From an uncultured Rhodospirillaceae bacterium (lineage in GTDB: Bacteria > Pseudomonadota > Alphaproteobacteria > Reyranellales > Reyranellaceae): DNA of 64,000 nt. The notes below the pieces were generated by a model that was not told the origin of the DNA, made no database searches, and saw only the letters and a program-made list of their open reading frames with translations. The DNA lies in the NCBI GenBank assembly GCA_945952105.1, contig CAMFGZ010000014.1, positions 62,001-126,000 of the forward strand. Reading direction: 5' to 3'. A program made the translations under genes and the position numbers. Of the stretch, positions 55,101 to 63,888 are shown in pieces (position 1 is the first letter of the stretch; the number at the start of each line of letters is the position of its first letter).

Positions 55101-56743
55101 GCTACACCTCGTTCAACCAGGTCTATACGCACGGCGTGCTGTCGAACGGTGCAGACAGTGCGGGCGTGCTCTCCCTGACGGAGCAGATCACCGACAACTA
55201 TTCGGGCGGCAACGTCACCACGGCTCCTGTCTGGCAACACGATCTCGATTCGATGAACCGGGTGGTGAGCGACATCTATTCCAGCGGACCCGGCGCCACT
55301 AACGGCGTCACCATGGTCCAGACGGCCCTGCCGTCGGTCTATCAATCGGGGGGCAGCGAAGCCCGCGATACGTTCACGTCCGTCGAGTACGACTACGCCA
55401 ACGGCGTCGCGACGCCCTTCCTGTCGACCTTCACCTTCTCCAACCCGGGTCCGGGCGGGTCGACGGGTGAAATCGACGTCTTCGACGTGAACAACAACCT
55501 CGTCAGCCAGACATTCACGGGCTTCAATCCCAGCATCAACAATGGCGTTGCGTCGAAGGAGACCGCCTACGCGGTAATCAATGGCGCGCAAGTCATTACT
55601 TCGACCACAAATTTTTATCAGTATTCGATTCCGCTTAACGGCAACCACTACACGCTCGCCCAGGAGACGGTGGACTCATCGGGTCAAGCCCTGACCCATG
55701 TCTTTTCCGGCCTGTTCGGCCTCGAAGGCCAGTTCTTCTCGTCTTACGAGCACGACTTCATGGGCGGCACGTACAGCGGCAGCAAGTACGTCTCCAATTC
55801 GATCGAGGGGCTGGCCTATACCGGCCTCGAGATCAGCCTCGATGTGAACGACCACATCTCGCAGATCCTCCATACCGGTGTCACCAGCCAGCCTTACTCG
55901 TCCTACACGTACAACTATTCATACGAGAACGGCGCCTGGGGTGGCGGCGGTGTGGTCGCGCAGACTTACAGCTATACGAACGTCGAGGGGCAGTCGTACC
56001 TGTCCTACGAGGTCAACCTCGACGCTTCCGGTGGGCTGACGAGCATCGTCTACGACGGCTACTCCGTGACAGCGACGCAGCCTTATTCGTCGCTGGAGTA
56101 TTTCTACTCCGGCGGCAGCCTCTCTGGCGCCTATACCGGCTACGTCACCAACATCGAAGGCAAGAGCTGGACCGGCGAAGTTCACGAGTTCAACACGGCC
56201 GGCCAACTCGTCAGTCAGCTCTTCACCGGTGTCACCGACCAGACCAGCACGTCCTACGAGTACGACTATGCCAACGGCAATGGCGTGCTGACGGGCACGA
56301 CGTTCTATTTCACCAACGTCGTGAACCAGGGCTATTCGTCCTACGAATACGGCTACACGGCATCGAACGCACTGGCGCTCGAAACCTACAACATGAACGA
56401 CGGCAGCCACCGCATCATCGGCTCGGGCATCAGCCAAACGATCAACAGCATTTACAACGACCTGACGACCGGCGGCGGCGGTGCCGATAGCTTCGTCTAT
56501 GCACCTTTCTTCGGCACCTCGGCCATCACCGATTTCAACGCGACCGAGGGCGACACGATCACGCTCTCGTTGTCGGAGTTCCAGGGGACGGTGAATCACG
56601 TCTTCCTGTCCGGATACGCCTATGCCCAGGCTACGGCGACATCCTCAAGCAGCGGTTTGGTGTTGAACGCGTCGAACGGCGACACTCTCACGCTGCAAGG
56701 CGTTCAGACGCTTCCAGACAGTTCCCACATCCTGTTCGCATAG
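52168..56743 (+). CDS. Large type I-secreted repeat protein with GH64/thaumatin-like N-terminus
   Basis: A 1525-residue acidic, Thr/Ser/Gly-rich protein. Residues about 1-400 (AYLWYNSYG, VYLIIQSNP, FEVALANSTGDVADLSAIN, SFGHQFGISA) weakly resemble the GH64/thaumatin-like fold of beta-1,3-glucanases. The middle is unassigned. The C-terminal third (about 1180-1415) holds four loosely conserved repeats of 53-63 residues, each with a Y-S-S-Y/L-E-Y-x-Y start and a TN-x-E-G-Q-S-Y half-repeat. The end (ADSFVYAPFF, then TSAITDFNATEGDTITL, ending SSHILFA) is a type I secretion-type C-terminus. The ATG at 52168 (GGGGGATC upstream) follows a 285-base gap. It is probably a secreted matrix or adhesin protein. 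Confidence 0.68.
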
Positions 56744-57228
56744 GTGTCTTGACCTTTGCCGTCGCCGTGTCGAGCCATGGTGGCCGGCCGCCGAATTTCA
56801 GGACGCTGCAAGTGTGTCGACGTTGGGCAGGGCGCGCGGAGTTGACAGGGAACAACGCGTGGTGACGGTGGCTACCGCGACAGATGGACTTTCCATCCTG
56901 CTCCGAGCGACCCGAACCCGTAGTATTTTCGGTTTGGCTGAGCCGCGCCGCCGTCCGCCTTGGAAGGCGCTGACGCCATGTGTGCTTCATCTGCGGGACC
57001 GACTTCATCCAGCTCGCGACCTCGCAATTCGCGAACTTTGCCTGCGTCCCGGCCCGCAGCACCGTTGTCGGCGGCGTCACGCTGAACGGCATCACGACGC
57101 TGCAGCAGTCGGACTTTCTGTTCGTCGAGAAACACTGCGGGCGGCCGGATTCTTCGGAGAATCAGGCCGCAAATTCCCTTGATCGCTGCTAATGTCCGGT
57201 CCGCCGAATAGGCCGACCGGAGTGAGCG
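56744..57228. other. Gap containing an RTX C-terminal remnant
   Basis: A 485-base gap between the repeat protein and the glycosyltransferase. The only structure found is the degraded C-terminal segment described at 56980-57192. The rest holds no recognisable gene. Confidence 0.5.
56980..57192 (+). pseudogene. Degraded C-terminus of an RTX/type I-secreted protein
   Basis: In this frame, bases 57001-57126 read DFIQLATSQFANFACV then GGVTLNGITTLQQSDFLFV. This is the ending typical of calcium-binding type I-secreted proteins (D-x-I-x-L-x-x-S-x-F-x-N-F at the start of the block, L-x-G-V/I-x-x-L-x-x-S-D-F-L-F at its end), with the middle deleted. The frame is closed just upstream by a TGA (56971-56973) and runs on past the expected end. 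It lies 236 bases after the large repeat gene and looks like the relic of another such gene or of a duplicated 3' end. Confidence 0.6.
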
Positions 57229-58596
57229 ATGAAGAAGCGTGTGGCGATCGTATCCAGCTATAACGAGGAATGCGGAGCCGCGTATTACAGTTCGCGTCTG
57301 CTGAAGCATCTCCTTGCCGAGGGCTACGAAGTGGAGGTGAAGCGGCTCCCGGTCTCGCTCCTGCGCCTGCAGTCTCCGACCTTTCTCCGGCGCAAGGGCG
57401 ATCAGGAAATTGCCCGGATCGCGCGGGAAATTGCTGATTTCGATGCCGTCTTCCTGCAATTCGAGCCGGGCCTGTATGGCACCCGTCCCAAGACCTCCTA
57501 TACCCGGGTCCTTCGCCTCCTGAAGGCCGCCAAGTGTGCCGTGATCACCATCCACGGATTCGACCGCCAGATGTCGAGCCGGTCGCTCACCGCCTTCGGC
57601 AGCAACATGCTGAACCTGCGCCCGGGCGCCGCCGTGATGGGCCTGATCGAGGGGGCCCTCGATCCGGTTTACGAGAGCTTCTGGAGCTACGTTCGCAGGT
57701 CGCCCCACGTGAAGGTCATGACCTTCAATCGCGGCGACCAGACCCTGCTGCAACGGTTCTTCAATCTCGGTCAGGTAACGAACTATCCGATCTGCTACTT
57801 CGACCAGGAGGAAGTGGGAGAGGTGCGTGCCTCGCTCGACCGCGAACGGTTCCTGGCGCAGTACGGGCTCGACCCGAAGTACAAGTACTTTGCGGTCTGC
57901 GGCTTCTTCGCCGCCTACAAGGGACACCTGACGGCGATGAAGGCGCTGGAGTTCCTGCCCGACGACTGGCGCCTGGTGCTGGTGGGCGGCGAGCATCCGC
58001 AGGCGCTGGAGCCCGGGCGCGACATCGGCGGTTATGTGCGCCAGCTCCTGTCGTTCCCGCTCGCCGTCGACAGGCCCTCCGCGGACGCCAGCCTGGAGGT
58101 CGAGGGCGGCCTGAAGACCTTCCTGGGCGGGCCGGTGGTGCGCTCCGACCAGGTCTATCGGCGCGAACTGCGCGACAAGCTCTTTGCCCGCTCCGAGTTC
58201 AAGTATTTCTTCCCGACCTCCGAGATCAAGCACCGCATCCATTATCTCGGCCAGGCATCGGACGAGGAGATGCCGAAGTTCTACGCGATGCTCGACTACG
58301 TGGTGCATCCCTACATGCGCACCAAGGAGGGGCAGAGCGGTTCGGGCCCGGCGACCTTTGCCATCGAGTTCGGCTCGCGCGCACTCTTCTCGAACGCGCC
58401 GGTCTTCCGCGAGATGGGTTTGTATTTCGAGGGGGCGATGCAGTACTTCAACATCGGCAACTTCATGGAACTGGCCGACCAGCTCCAGCGCTTCGACGGC
58501 TTCGTGCCGGGCCTCGACGCCAAGCGCCGCGTCGCCATCGAGACCTACAATCCCAAGGGCATGGTCGACGCCTACCGGCGCCTCATCGAGGCGTAG
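57229..58596 (+). CDS. Glycosyltransferase, GT4-like GT-B fold
   Basis: A 455-residue protein. The N-terminal half has VAIVSSYNEECGAAYYSS and VFLQFEPGLYG, as in GT-B enzymes acting on capsule or exopolysaccharide. The C-terminal half has YFAVCGFFAAYKGHLTAMKAL, LVLVGGEHPQALEPG and GPATFAIEFGSRALFSNAPVF, the donor-binding region with an E-x7-E-like arrangement. No signal peptide, so it works on the cytoplasmic face. It converges on the kps-type export genes and probably extends their glycan. Donor and acceptor are unknown. Confidence 0.8.
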   Translation: MKKRVAIVSSYNEECGAAYYSSRLLKHLLAEGYEVEVKRLPVSLLRLQSPTFLRRKGDQEIARIAREIADFDAVFLQFEPGLYGTRPKTSYTRVLRLLKAAKCAVITIHGFDRQMSSRSLTAFGSNMLNLRPGAAVMGLIEGALDPVYESFWSYVRRSPHVKVMTFNRGDQTLLQRFFNLGQVTNYPICYFDQEEVGEVRASLDRERFLAQYGLDPKYKYFAVCGFFAAYKGHLTAMKALEFLPDDWRLVLVGGEHPQALEPGRDIGGYVRQLLSFPLAVDRPSADASLEVEGGLKTFLGGPVVRSDQVYRRELRDKLFARSEFKYFFPTSEIKHRIHYLGQASDEEMPKFYAMLDYVVHPYMRTKEGQSGSGPATFAIEFGSRALFSNAPVFREMGLYFEGAMQYFNIGNFMELADQLQRFDGFVPGLDAKRRVAIETYNPKGMVDAYRRLIEA

Positions 58597-58741
58597 GAAT
58601 TCCGTCGTCTCGACCGGAGCGCGCAGCGGAGCGACCGAAAGGTCCGCCAATCTTGAAGAGAGGGACTGTCCGCTGCGCCTCGCTGCGCGTGACTGCGGTC
58701 GAGAAGACGGCGTTCTGTGCGGGCGAAAAGATCCAACCGCC

Positions 58742-60007
58742 TCAGACGTGGTCCCTGACCGAGTAGTAGATCATCAGCAGGAAGATCCAGGCGCCGAAGG
58801 ATGCCAGCGCCACGATCAGGACGGACACCACGCGGCGCGGATAGACCGGGTGTTGGGCCAGCGAGGGCGTGACGAAGACCTCCAGGTACATGGCGCGGCG
58901 CGATGCCTCGAACTGCGCGCGCTGCAGCGACTGCATCGCCGCGTCGTAGAACTTCTCGGCCAGCTGCCGCTCGGTCTCGACGCTTTCATAGCTGCGGATG
59001 TTCTGGCTGATCGGGACGTTGTCCTTGGACTCCTCGCCCGTCATCCGGGCCTCGGCGTCGCGGATCAGCGATTCCAGGGCGGCCATGCGGTCGCGCAACG
59101 ACACGAGGACGGTGGACTTCTCGCCGGTGCGGGCACGGGCCGTCAGGTAGTCGGCGCGGACGCGGCCCAGCTCGTCGCGCAGCTTGGCGAGGCCCAGGCG
59201 CGCGGAATCGGCCTCCTTGTTGGGGTCGATCGAACGCTCACGGTCGCGGAACTCAAGCATGGCCTGCCGCGCCTGGCGCAGCTTCTCGGACGCTTCCTCG
59301 ACCTGCTCCTGCGCGAACTTCACGTAGTCCGCTCGCGCGCGCTTAGACAGGTCGTCGGCCAGGCTCTCCGATAGGGCCAGCACGTTGCGGCCGATGGTCA
59401 GCGCGTCCTCCGGCGTGAAGGCGCGAATCTGGACGCTGACGATACCGGTGGTCAGTTCGAAATAGGGTTCGACCTTGCCCCTCCAGTAGTCGACCAGCCC
59501 CTCGATCGAGGCATTGGGATCGAGCCGCGAGAATTCGTCGACCTCGGGCCCGGAGAACATCTTGCGCAGATCGATCTTCTGGCTGATCGCGTCGACCATC
59601 GAGCGGCTCTTGATGTACTTCACCACGATGTTCGACTGCAGACCGATCTGCGAGGCCGATGCCATGCCCTGGAAGATCGACGTGGCGTCGTTGCGCTGGG
59701 CGTCGGCGGAGCGCACGCCGAACTGGATTTCGGTCGCATACTGGCTGGACGCGAAGAAGCCGTAATAGACGGAGGCCAGCCCTGTCGGCAGGCCGACGAC
59801 CAGCAGGAAGACGAGGAATGACAGCCAGCGCGCCGGCTTCCCTGCGCGGTCGTCCACGGGCGTCCAGCGCCGCGAAAATCGGCGTGTCGGGACCGCCGTG
59901 GCGGTTGCCTGCCCGTCCTCGCCGGCAACGAGCGCGCCTTCTCCGGCTCGCGCCGGCAGGGGCGCGGGCTGGACCAGCTTCACGGGGGGCCTCTGGGATT
60001 GGGTCAT
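58742..60007 (-). CDS. kpsE: KpsE/CtrB-type capsule export inner-membrane protein
   Basis: A 421-residue polysaccharide co-polymerase. After about 60 variable residues, a helix (WLSFLVFLLVVGLPTGLAS) leads to a periplasmic region with YATEIQFGVRSADAQRN, a long coiled coil (about 225-345), and a C-terminal helix (VLIVALASFGAWIFLLMIYY). FVTPSLAQHPVYPRRVVSV before it is characteristic of KpsE/BexC/CtrB. It links the ABC exporter to an outer-membrane channel. The ATG at 60007 lies 16 bases after the ATPase gene stop. No KpsD-type channel gene is in view. Confidence 0.92.
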   Translation of the reverse strand: MTQSQRPPVKLVQPAPLPARAGEGALVAGEDGQATATAVPTRRFSRRWTPVDDRAGKPARWLSFLVFLLVVGLPTGLASVYYGFFASSQYATEIQFGVRSADAQRNDATSIFQGMASASQIGLQSNIVVKYIKSRSMVDAISQKIDLRKMFSGPEVDEFSRLDPNASIEGLVDYWRGKVEPYFELTTGIVSVQIRAFTPEDALTIGRNVLALSESLADDLSKRARADYVKFAQEQVEEASEKLRQARQAMLEFRDRERSIDPNKEADSARLGLAKLRDELGRVRADYLTARARTGEKSTVLVSLRDRMAALESLIRDAEARMTGEESKDNVPISQNIRSYESVETERQLAEKFYDAAMQSLQRAQFEASRRAMYLEVFVTPSLAQHPVYPRRVVSVLIVALASFGAWIFLLMIYYSVRDHV

Positions 60008-60023
60008 GGTCTGTGCATGTCGG

Positions 60024-60683
60024 TCACGTCGCCCGGAGGGAACGTTCGTAGGTCTCGAGAGCCTCGTCAATCGTCGTGAAGTCGCTCAGTCTGCCGCGAT
60101 GCAGGACCGCCCCAAGATTGCAGTACTGGCGGATCGTCTCGACATGCTGCGACACCAGGATTAGGGATGCCGCGTGCATGCGCTCTCCGAAGGCTGCCGC
60201 ACACTTCCTGCGAAAGGCCGCGTCGCCGACCTCGATCACCTCGTCGACGAGGTACAGGTCGAAATCGAAGGCGAAGCTGGTGGCGACGGCGATGCGGGCG
60301 AACATGCCGGACGAGTAGGTGCCCACCGGCATGTCGAAATAACGGTCGAGCTCGGCGAACTCCTCGATCCAGGCGCTGACCTCGCCGTGGTTCATGCCGT
60401 AGATCCGCGCCAGGAAGGCGACATTCTCGCGTGCCGAAAGGTGGGGGTGGAAGGTGCCGGTGAAGCCGACCGGAAACGACACGCGGCCTTCGCGCACGAT
60501 GCGCCCGCGATCGGGCATCTCGCTGCCCGCGATCAGGCGCAGCAGGGCGGACTTGCCCGCGCCGTTCACTCCGAAGATGCCCACACGGCTGAGCGGCGGC
60601 AGCTCGAAGCTGACATTGTCGAGAATGACGTGACGCCCGCCCGGGACGGCGTAGCTTTTGCTGACCCTTTCCAGCCTGATCAT
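60024..60683 (-). CDS. kpsT: KpsT-type capsule export ATP-binding protein
   Basis: A 219-residue ABC ATPase. FGVNGAGKSALLRLIAG is Walker A, TYSSGMFARIAVATSFAF the signature region and LYLVDEVIEVGD Walker B. All match the polysaccharide-exporter subclass. The ATG at 60683 overlaps the permease stop (ATGA). It drives export of a lipid-linked capsule-like glycan by the KpsM-type permease. Confidence 0.94.
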   Translation of the reverse strand: MIRLERVSKSYAVPGGRHVILDNVSFELPPLSRVGIFGVNGAGKSALLRLIAGSEMPDRGRIVREGRVSFPVGFTGTFHPHLSARENVAFLARIYGMNHGEVSAWIEEFAELDRYFDMPVGTYSSGMFARIAVATSFAFDFDLYLVDEVIEVGDAAFRRKCAAAFGERMHAASLILVSQHVETIRQYCNLGAVLHRGRLSDFTTIDEALETYERSLRAT

Positions 60684-62614
60684 TGCGTCCTCATGCGGCG
60701 GCGCAGCGCCCTTTCCAGGATCAGGCCGACCAGCACCGTGCCGAAGGCGACGGAGAGAACATAGGTCTTGTCGAGCCAAGGCGGCTCGTAGTCCCGGAAG
60801 AACCCGGCGCGGAACCATTCGATGCACTGGAGCAGAGGATTCCAGGACAGCGGCTCGCGGATCCATTCCGGCATGCTCTGCGGCAGGAAGAACACGCCCG
60901 AGGCGACATAAAGGAAGCGCTGGGTGATCATCCAGCCGTTGGCCCAGGGCCTCCACAGATTGTTCATGACGGCACTGATCAGCCCCAGCCCCAGGGCAAA
61001 CAGCCAGACCGCCAGCGTGGCATAGACCGCCTCGATATGGTTGTCCGAGCGCGGACCGTAGTCGATCAGCTCGAAGGTGCCGAACGTGACCACGATCACG
61101 GTGAAGCCGATCAGCAGCTCGGTGAGAGCCATCGCCAGGACGAGGTCGAGGCGGGCGATCACCGGGACCTGCAGCACGCCGACATTGTCCTGGAAGAGGT
61201 TCTGAGAGTGATCGATGACGTGGATGAACAGGTAGAAGGGCATCACGCCCGTTGCGTAGAAGAAGAACAGGTGCCCGCCGATGGGTGGCATGCCGCCATT
61301 GAACAGGCTGAGCACGATGCCCAGGGTCACGATCTGGATGGCCTGCGGTATGAACAGCGACAGGAAGCCAAAACGCCCCTGAGCCGTGCGATGGCGGAAG
61401 TCGCGCAGGACCAGCGCCGTCAGGACGCGCGACTGCGTCACGATCTGATCGCTGAGTGCCGAGAGGCGTGAAGGCGGACGCTCGGGCCGGTCTCGCCACG
61501 GCGCCCGAGGCATCGGCGGGAACAGACCCGAGCCGCCGCCATAGGCCACCGCCTCCCGCCCGGAGCGTTTGGCCAGCAGGAAGAGTCGGAGGTCGCGCAC
61601 GCTGGTGCTGGCGGGCGCCAGCTGGGACGCGCGCTCGATCACCTCCACGGCCTCCTCGTCCTCGTTGGCGTGGGCCAGCGCATGGGCGAGTTCGACATGG
61701 ACTTCGGCCTTCTCGGGCGCCGCGGCCAGGGCCTGGCGGAGGTACCGGACCCCTTGCTGGCGTTCACCCAGCCGGTTGGAAAGTACGCCGGCCATGTACA
61801 GATATTCGCCATTCTCGGCATCGATCCGCAGGGCCTCGACGATCGCGTCCAGCGCCAGCCGGTTCTTGCCCATCGAGGCGTAGGAGGCGGCCAGAAGGTG
61901 GCAGACCGAGGCGTCGTCCGGCTGTTCCTCGCGCATCCGCAGCAGCAGCGGAATCGCCCGGCCGTGATGGCTGAGCTCGAACAGGATGCGGGCGAGCTTG
62001 TCGCGGGGCGCCGACGCATCGGGCCACAGGCGCGCCGCGCGGGCCGCAGCGCTTGAAGCGGCGTGCAGGTCGCCCGAGCGGTAGGCGAGCTCGATTTCCA
62101 TCAGGAGGCTTTCCTCGGTCGGTGTCCCCGCATCGTTGACCGAGTGGATCGCCTGAAGGGCTTCCGAGATCCGGTTGGCCTGCACGAGCAGCCGCGCCAT
62201 CTGCAACTGGCCGGCCTGGCTCGGGCCGCACAGCGTGGCCCGCGCTTCGGCGGCGGCGATAGCGCCCCCGACGTCTCCTGCCTGGAGGCGCGCCTGGACG
62301 AGAAGGTCGTGCGCGGGCTCCAGGCCCGCATCGCGCTCGACCGCTCGGGCGGCACTGTCCGCCGCGCCTGCTGCGTCGCCGCTTTCGAACAGAAGGATGG
62401 CCAGCCGATGATGGAACGGCGCCGAACCCGGCTCACGCGCGACCAGCAGCGTCATGGCGCGAACCGACGTCGCGATGTCGCGGTTCACATAGGCGACCTC
62501 GGAGGCGATCAGCAGTTCGTCGACGGTGAGCGCGACCGCGGCCTCGTCCGAGGACAGCCGCGCCCGCACTCCCTCGATCGGCGTCGCCGCCGAAAGCGGC
62601 TCAGCGTCCGTCAC
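60680..62614 (-). CDS. kpsM: TPR-KpsM fusion: capsule exporter permease with N-terminal TPR domain
   Basis: A 644-residue protein that joins two modules. Residues about 30-350 form a run of TPR-like helical pairs (such as LAILLFESGDAAGAADSAARA and GKNRLALDAIVEALRIDAE). Residues about 390-640 are an ABC-2 permease of the KpsM/Wzm type with six helices (FLSLFIPQAIQIVTLGIV, GMPPIGGHLFFFYATGVM, WNPLLQCIEWFRAGFF). Standard KpsM is about 260 residues with only a short N-terminus. The GTG at 62614 has GGAG five bases upstream; a TTG at 62638 is the alternative. It is coupled to kpsT downstream. There is no frameshift or stop between the modules. Confidence 0.9.
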   Translation of the reverse strand: MTDAEPLSAATPIEGVRARLSSDEAAVALTVDELLIASEVAYVNRDIATSVRAMTLLVAREPGSAPFHHRLAILLFESGDAAGAADSAARAVERDAGLEPAHDLLVQARLQAGDVGGAIAAAEARATLCGPSQAGQLQMARLLVQANRISEALQAIHSVNDAGTPTEESLLMEIELAYRSGDLHAASSAAARAARLWPDASAPRDKLARILFELSHHGRAIPLLLRMREEQPDDASVCHLLAASYASMGKNRLALDAIVEALRIDAENGEYLYMAGVLSNRLGERQQGVRYLRQALAAAPEKAEVHVELAHALAHANEDEEAVEVIERASQLAPASTSVRDLRLFLLAKRSGREAVAYGGGSGLFPPMPRAPWRDRPERPPSRLSALSDQIVTQSRVLTALVLRDFRHRTAQGRFGFLSLFIPQAIQIVTLGIVLSLFNGGMPPIGGHLFFFYATGVMPFYLFIHVIDHSQNLFQDNVGVLQVPVIARLDLVLAMALTELLIGFTVIVVTFGTFELIDYGPRSDNHIEAVYATLAVWLFALGLGLISAVMNNLWRPWANGWMITQRFLYVASGVFFLPQSMPEWIREPLSWNPLLQCIEWFRAGFFRDYEPPWLDKTYVLSVAFGTVLVGLILERALRRRMRTQ

Positions 62615-62702
62615 AGTGGCTCCGGCGCGAGTTGACAAAAAGCGGCACTGCCCTCAGCAGTAAGCCGCGCCGCCGCCCCCGTATCCGAGCCCTTTGCTGG
62701 TC

Positions 62703-63851
62703 ATGATCAATTTTCATTGCCGACACTATAAGGGTTCGAAACCCTGCATATTCAACAAAACCGAAGGCATGGAGTGCCCGACTTGCACCCGGGTGGATGA
62801 ATTCGGCTGCCGCGTGCTGATCGTCAAGCTCGACGCGCTGGGCGACGTTCTGCGGACCGGCAGCCTCGTCCCGATCCTCGCCAGGCTCCATCCCCGGCCC
62901 TATGTCTGCTGGATCACGCGGCCCGAGGCCGTCGAGATCGTGCGCATGATCGAGGGTGTCGACGAGGTGGTTCCGCTGAACGTCGACGGGCTGGCCCGCA
63001 TCGCCGAGGGCGGTTGGGACCATGTCTATGCGCTGTCCAACGATCACAGTACGGCTTCGCTCGCCACGGCGGCGCGGGCGGCAAATCCGCCGGTCGGCTA
63101 CTCGATGAAGGAGGGGCGGCTGCACCCCAGCAACCGCGCCGCCGAGCGCTGGCTGGAGATGGCGGCCTTCGACAGGCTCAAGCGGGCGAACACCGAGAGC
63201 TACCAGAAGCTCATGCTCGACATCGTCGGCGTCGAGGGGCCGATCGAGCCACCGCGGCTTACGGTCGAGCGGAAATATCTCGACCATGCTGCCGGCTGGA
63301 TAGGGGACCTGTTCGATGGCAGCGGGCGACGTCGCATTGCCGTCAATGTCGGATCGGGCGCGCGCTGGCCCAAGAAGATGCTCGAGGTCGACCAGATCGC
63401 CACCTATGCCCGCCTCGCGCGCGAACGGCTCGACGTGGACGTCCTCCTGGTCGGTGGACCGGCGGAGATCGAGAAGACCGAAGCGATCCTGGCCGCCTGC
63501 GGGCCCGGCACACCGGTGCGTTCGGCCCTCACGTCTCACTCGGTGCCGGAATTCGTCGCGGTGCTGCGCCAGGTCGACGCCATGCTGTGCGGCGACACGC
63601 TGGCGCTGCACATTGCCACGGCAATCGGCCTCCCGACCGTCTGCCTCGTCGGTCCGACGAGTTCCGCCGAACTGGCCGATTTCGACGGACTGGTTCTCAA
63701 GAGTTCGGTCGATACGCTGGACTGCCTCGGCTGCTATGGCGATTGCCGCAAGATCGACAACTGCATGTCTCTCTTCGACATGGAGAGGCTCGTCGACCTG
63801 AGCGCCCGCCAGCTTCGCCGCCCGGCGCCGGTCAGGCCCGTCATGGCCTGA
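62703..63851 (+). CDS. GT9 heptosyltransferase-like protein with cysteine clusters
   Basis: A 382-residue glycosyltransferase of the ADP-heptose transferase family. After a cysteine-rich N-terminus (CRHYKGSKPC, then ECPTC and a further Cys) the GT-B fold starts with VLIVKLDALGDVLRTGSL. The donor site has VNVGSGARWPKKML, VLLVGGPAEIEKTEAI, CGDTLALHIATAIGLP and LVGPTSSAE. A second cluster near the C-terminus (DCLGCYGDCRK, then NCM) suggests a metal site or disulfides. The ATG at 62703 is preferred over a TTG at 62694. Divergent from the TPR-KpsM gene, it probably adds heptose or another sugar to a surface glycan. Confidence 0.87.
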   Translation: MINFHCRHYKGSKPCIFNKTEGMECPTCTRVDEFGCRVLIVKLDALGDVLRTGSLVPILARLHPRPYVCWITRPEAVEIVRMIEGVDEVVPLNVDGLARIAEGGWDHVYALSNDHSTASLATAARAANPPVGYSMKEGRLHPSNRAAERWLEMAAFDRLKRANTESYQKLMLDIVGVEGPIEPPRLTVERKYLDHAAGWIGDLFDGSGRRRIAVNVGSGARWPKKMLEVDQIATYARLARERLDVDVLLVGGPAEIEKTEAILAACGPGTPVRSALTSHSVPEFVAVLRQVDAMLCGDTLALHIATAIGLPTVCLVGPTSSAELADFDGLVLKSSVDTLDCLGCYGDCRKIDNCMSLFDMERLVDLSARQLRRPAPVRPVMA

Positions 63852-63888
63852 CCGCCTTTGTCATCCTTTATTCCTGAACGCCGCGGCG

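Noticed and set aside
53132..55648. 838-codon minus-strand frame opposite the large repeat protein
   Set aside because: Low-complexity Arg/Val/Gly-rich antisense frame with no recognisable domain or start signal.
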